A stretch of 37,564 bases of DNA from Patescibacteria group bacterium (GTDB lineage Bacteria > Patescibacteriota > Minisyncoccia > Minisyncoccales > Staskawiczbacteraceae), in assembly GCA_022703425.1 (NCBI GenBank), contig JAKLDQ010000005.1, positions 1-37,564 on the forward strand, given 5' to 3'. A program made the translations under genes and the position numbers. The notes beneath the pieces are model-generated. The model saw only the letters and a program-made list of their open reading frames with translations. It was not told the DNA's origin and did no database searches. Positions 37,306 through 37,564 of this stretch are shown here, piece after piece. Each line of letters starts with the position of its first letter. Positions within the stretch are counted from its first letter, which is position 1.

Positions 37306-37564
37306 CAAAATAATTTTTATTTATATCTTCAACTTTTCCCTCTTTCATCAAAACTTCCTTTATGCTTCTGAATTCCTGAGGCATCTCGCTTTGAATTTCC
37401 GCTTTTCTCTCATCTGTTTTCTGGTCCTTATATTCTTCGATTGAATTGTCCATTATCACCAAATTGATTTCAGCATCCCTGAATAATTTTATAGTTTTTT
37501 GGTCTGCATGATATCTTTTTTGTGCAACAACTCTCTTAATACCCACCCTGACGATTCTCATTGC
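37298..37564 (-). CDS. C-terminal part of a dCMP/cytidine-deaminase-like protein (cut by window edge)
   Basis: The frame is open to the right edge, and the codon before the first Met is also coding, so the 5' part is missing. The visible 88 residues include IVRVGIKRVVAQKRYHADQK, then TIKLFRDAEINLVIMDN. This matches the end of dCMP/ComEB-type deaminases (AGIK-VVY---Y-D---LL--AGI-V). The zinc motifs would lie outside the window. A charged tail with ERKAEIQSEMPQEFRSIKEV follows. Placement before tmk and thyX fits dCMP to dUMP conversion. The assignment rests on this C-terminal motif and on context. Confidence 0.62.
   Translation of the reverse strand, partial: AMRIVRVGIKRVVAQKRYHADQKTIKLFRDAEINLVIMDNSIEEYKDQKTDERKAEIQSEMPQEFRSIKEVLMKEGKVEDINKNYFDV

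Noticed and set aside
1-37564. Reassigned TGA codon as in SR1/Gracilibacteria
   Set aside because: Standard reading gives full-length conserved proteins throughout, and TGA ends at least one gene with downstream termination signals.

Overview
The window looks like a chromosome segment of a Candidate Phyla Radiation (Patescibacteria) bacterium, probably of the Parcubacteria type. The grounds are the compact housekeeping genes, start codons in A/T-rich contexts that mostly lack a Shine-Dalgarno (SD) sequence, many proteins without recognisable relatives, DUF5667-like and cysteine-rich secreted proteins, and a threonyl-tRNA synthetase without its N-terminal TGS domain. TGA serves as a normal stop (for example the 106-residue gene at 7564-7884), so the SR1/Gracilibacteria recoding does not apply. 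The lineage is inferred from gene content, not from a search.

Layout. 1-1350: a gene cut by the edge, a secreted Gln/Asn-rich protein, and a tRNA-Val with tRNA-derived tandem repeats. 1358-5041: a membrane orphan, rplJ-rplL under an L10-leader RNA, mltG with two small genes, and tRNA-Trp. 5115-7884: small orphan genes, a Cas4/RecB-like nuclease and a YbaB protein. 7994-9648: tRNA-Tyr, tRNA-Thr, rpmG, and khpA-trmD. 9781-12839: two orphan genes and the unit rpmF-nusB-rnc-rpsP. 12899-18255: a surface-protein operon with two small membrane-anchored beta-domain proteins and a 1500-residue cysteine-rich repeat protein. 18523-24916: a secreted orphan, rnhB, a small membrane orphan with a highly structured 3' region, dnaE, and two paralogous membrane orphans. 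24962-29921: thrS, a multi-pass membrane protein and a Kazal/DUF5667-like secreted protein. 29981-32566: miaB and miaA, both acting on A37 of tRNA, separated by an orphan on the other strand. 32600-37564: a tight minus-strand operon running from a dCMP-deaminase-like gene (cut by the edge) through NUDIX, HAD, tmk, thyX and HD-phosphohydrolase genes to gatB. It joins dTMP synthesis and nucleotide clean-up to Gln-tRNA amidation.

Three patterns stand out. First, all four intact tRNAs lack U55 in the T-loop, and position 18 changes with it: G18-C55 in Val and Trp, A18-G55 in Thr and Tyr. Second, ten orphan genes carry clear SD sequences, and the eight transcription starts that can be resolved for them have an exact TTGACA -35 box and their own promoter. 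The housekeeping genes around them almost never have an SD. The orphans also interrupt neighbourhoods that are usually conserved (rpsP/khpA, miaB/miaA). Third, repeat-derived DNA sits in unexpected places: a 61-bp tandem array of tRNA 5' halves, an in-frame palindromic repeat inside trmD, and a nested palindrome that includes the start of a GIY-YIG gene.
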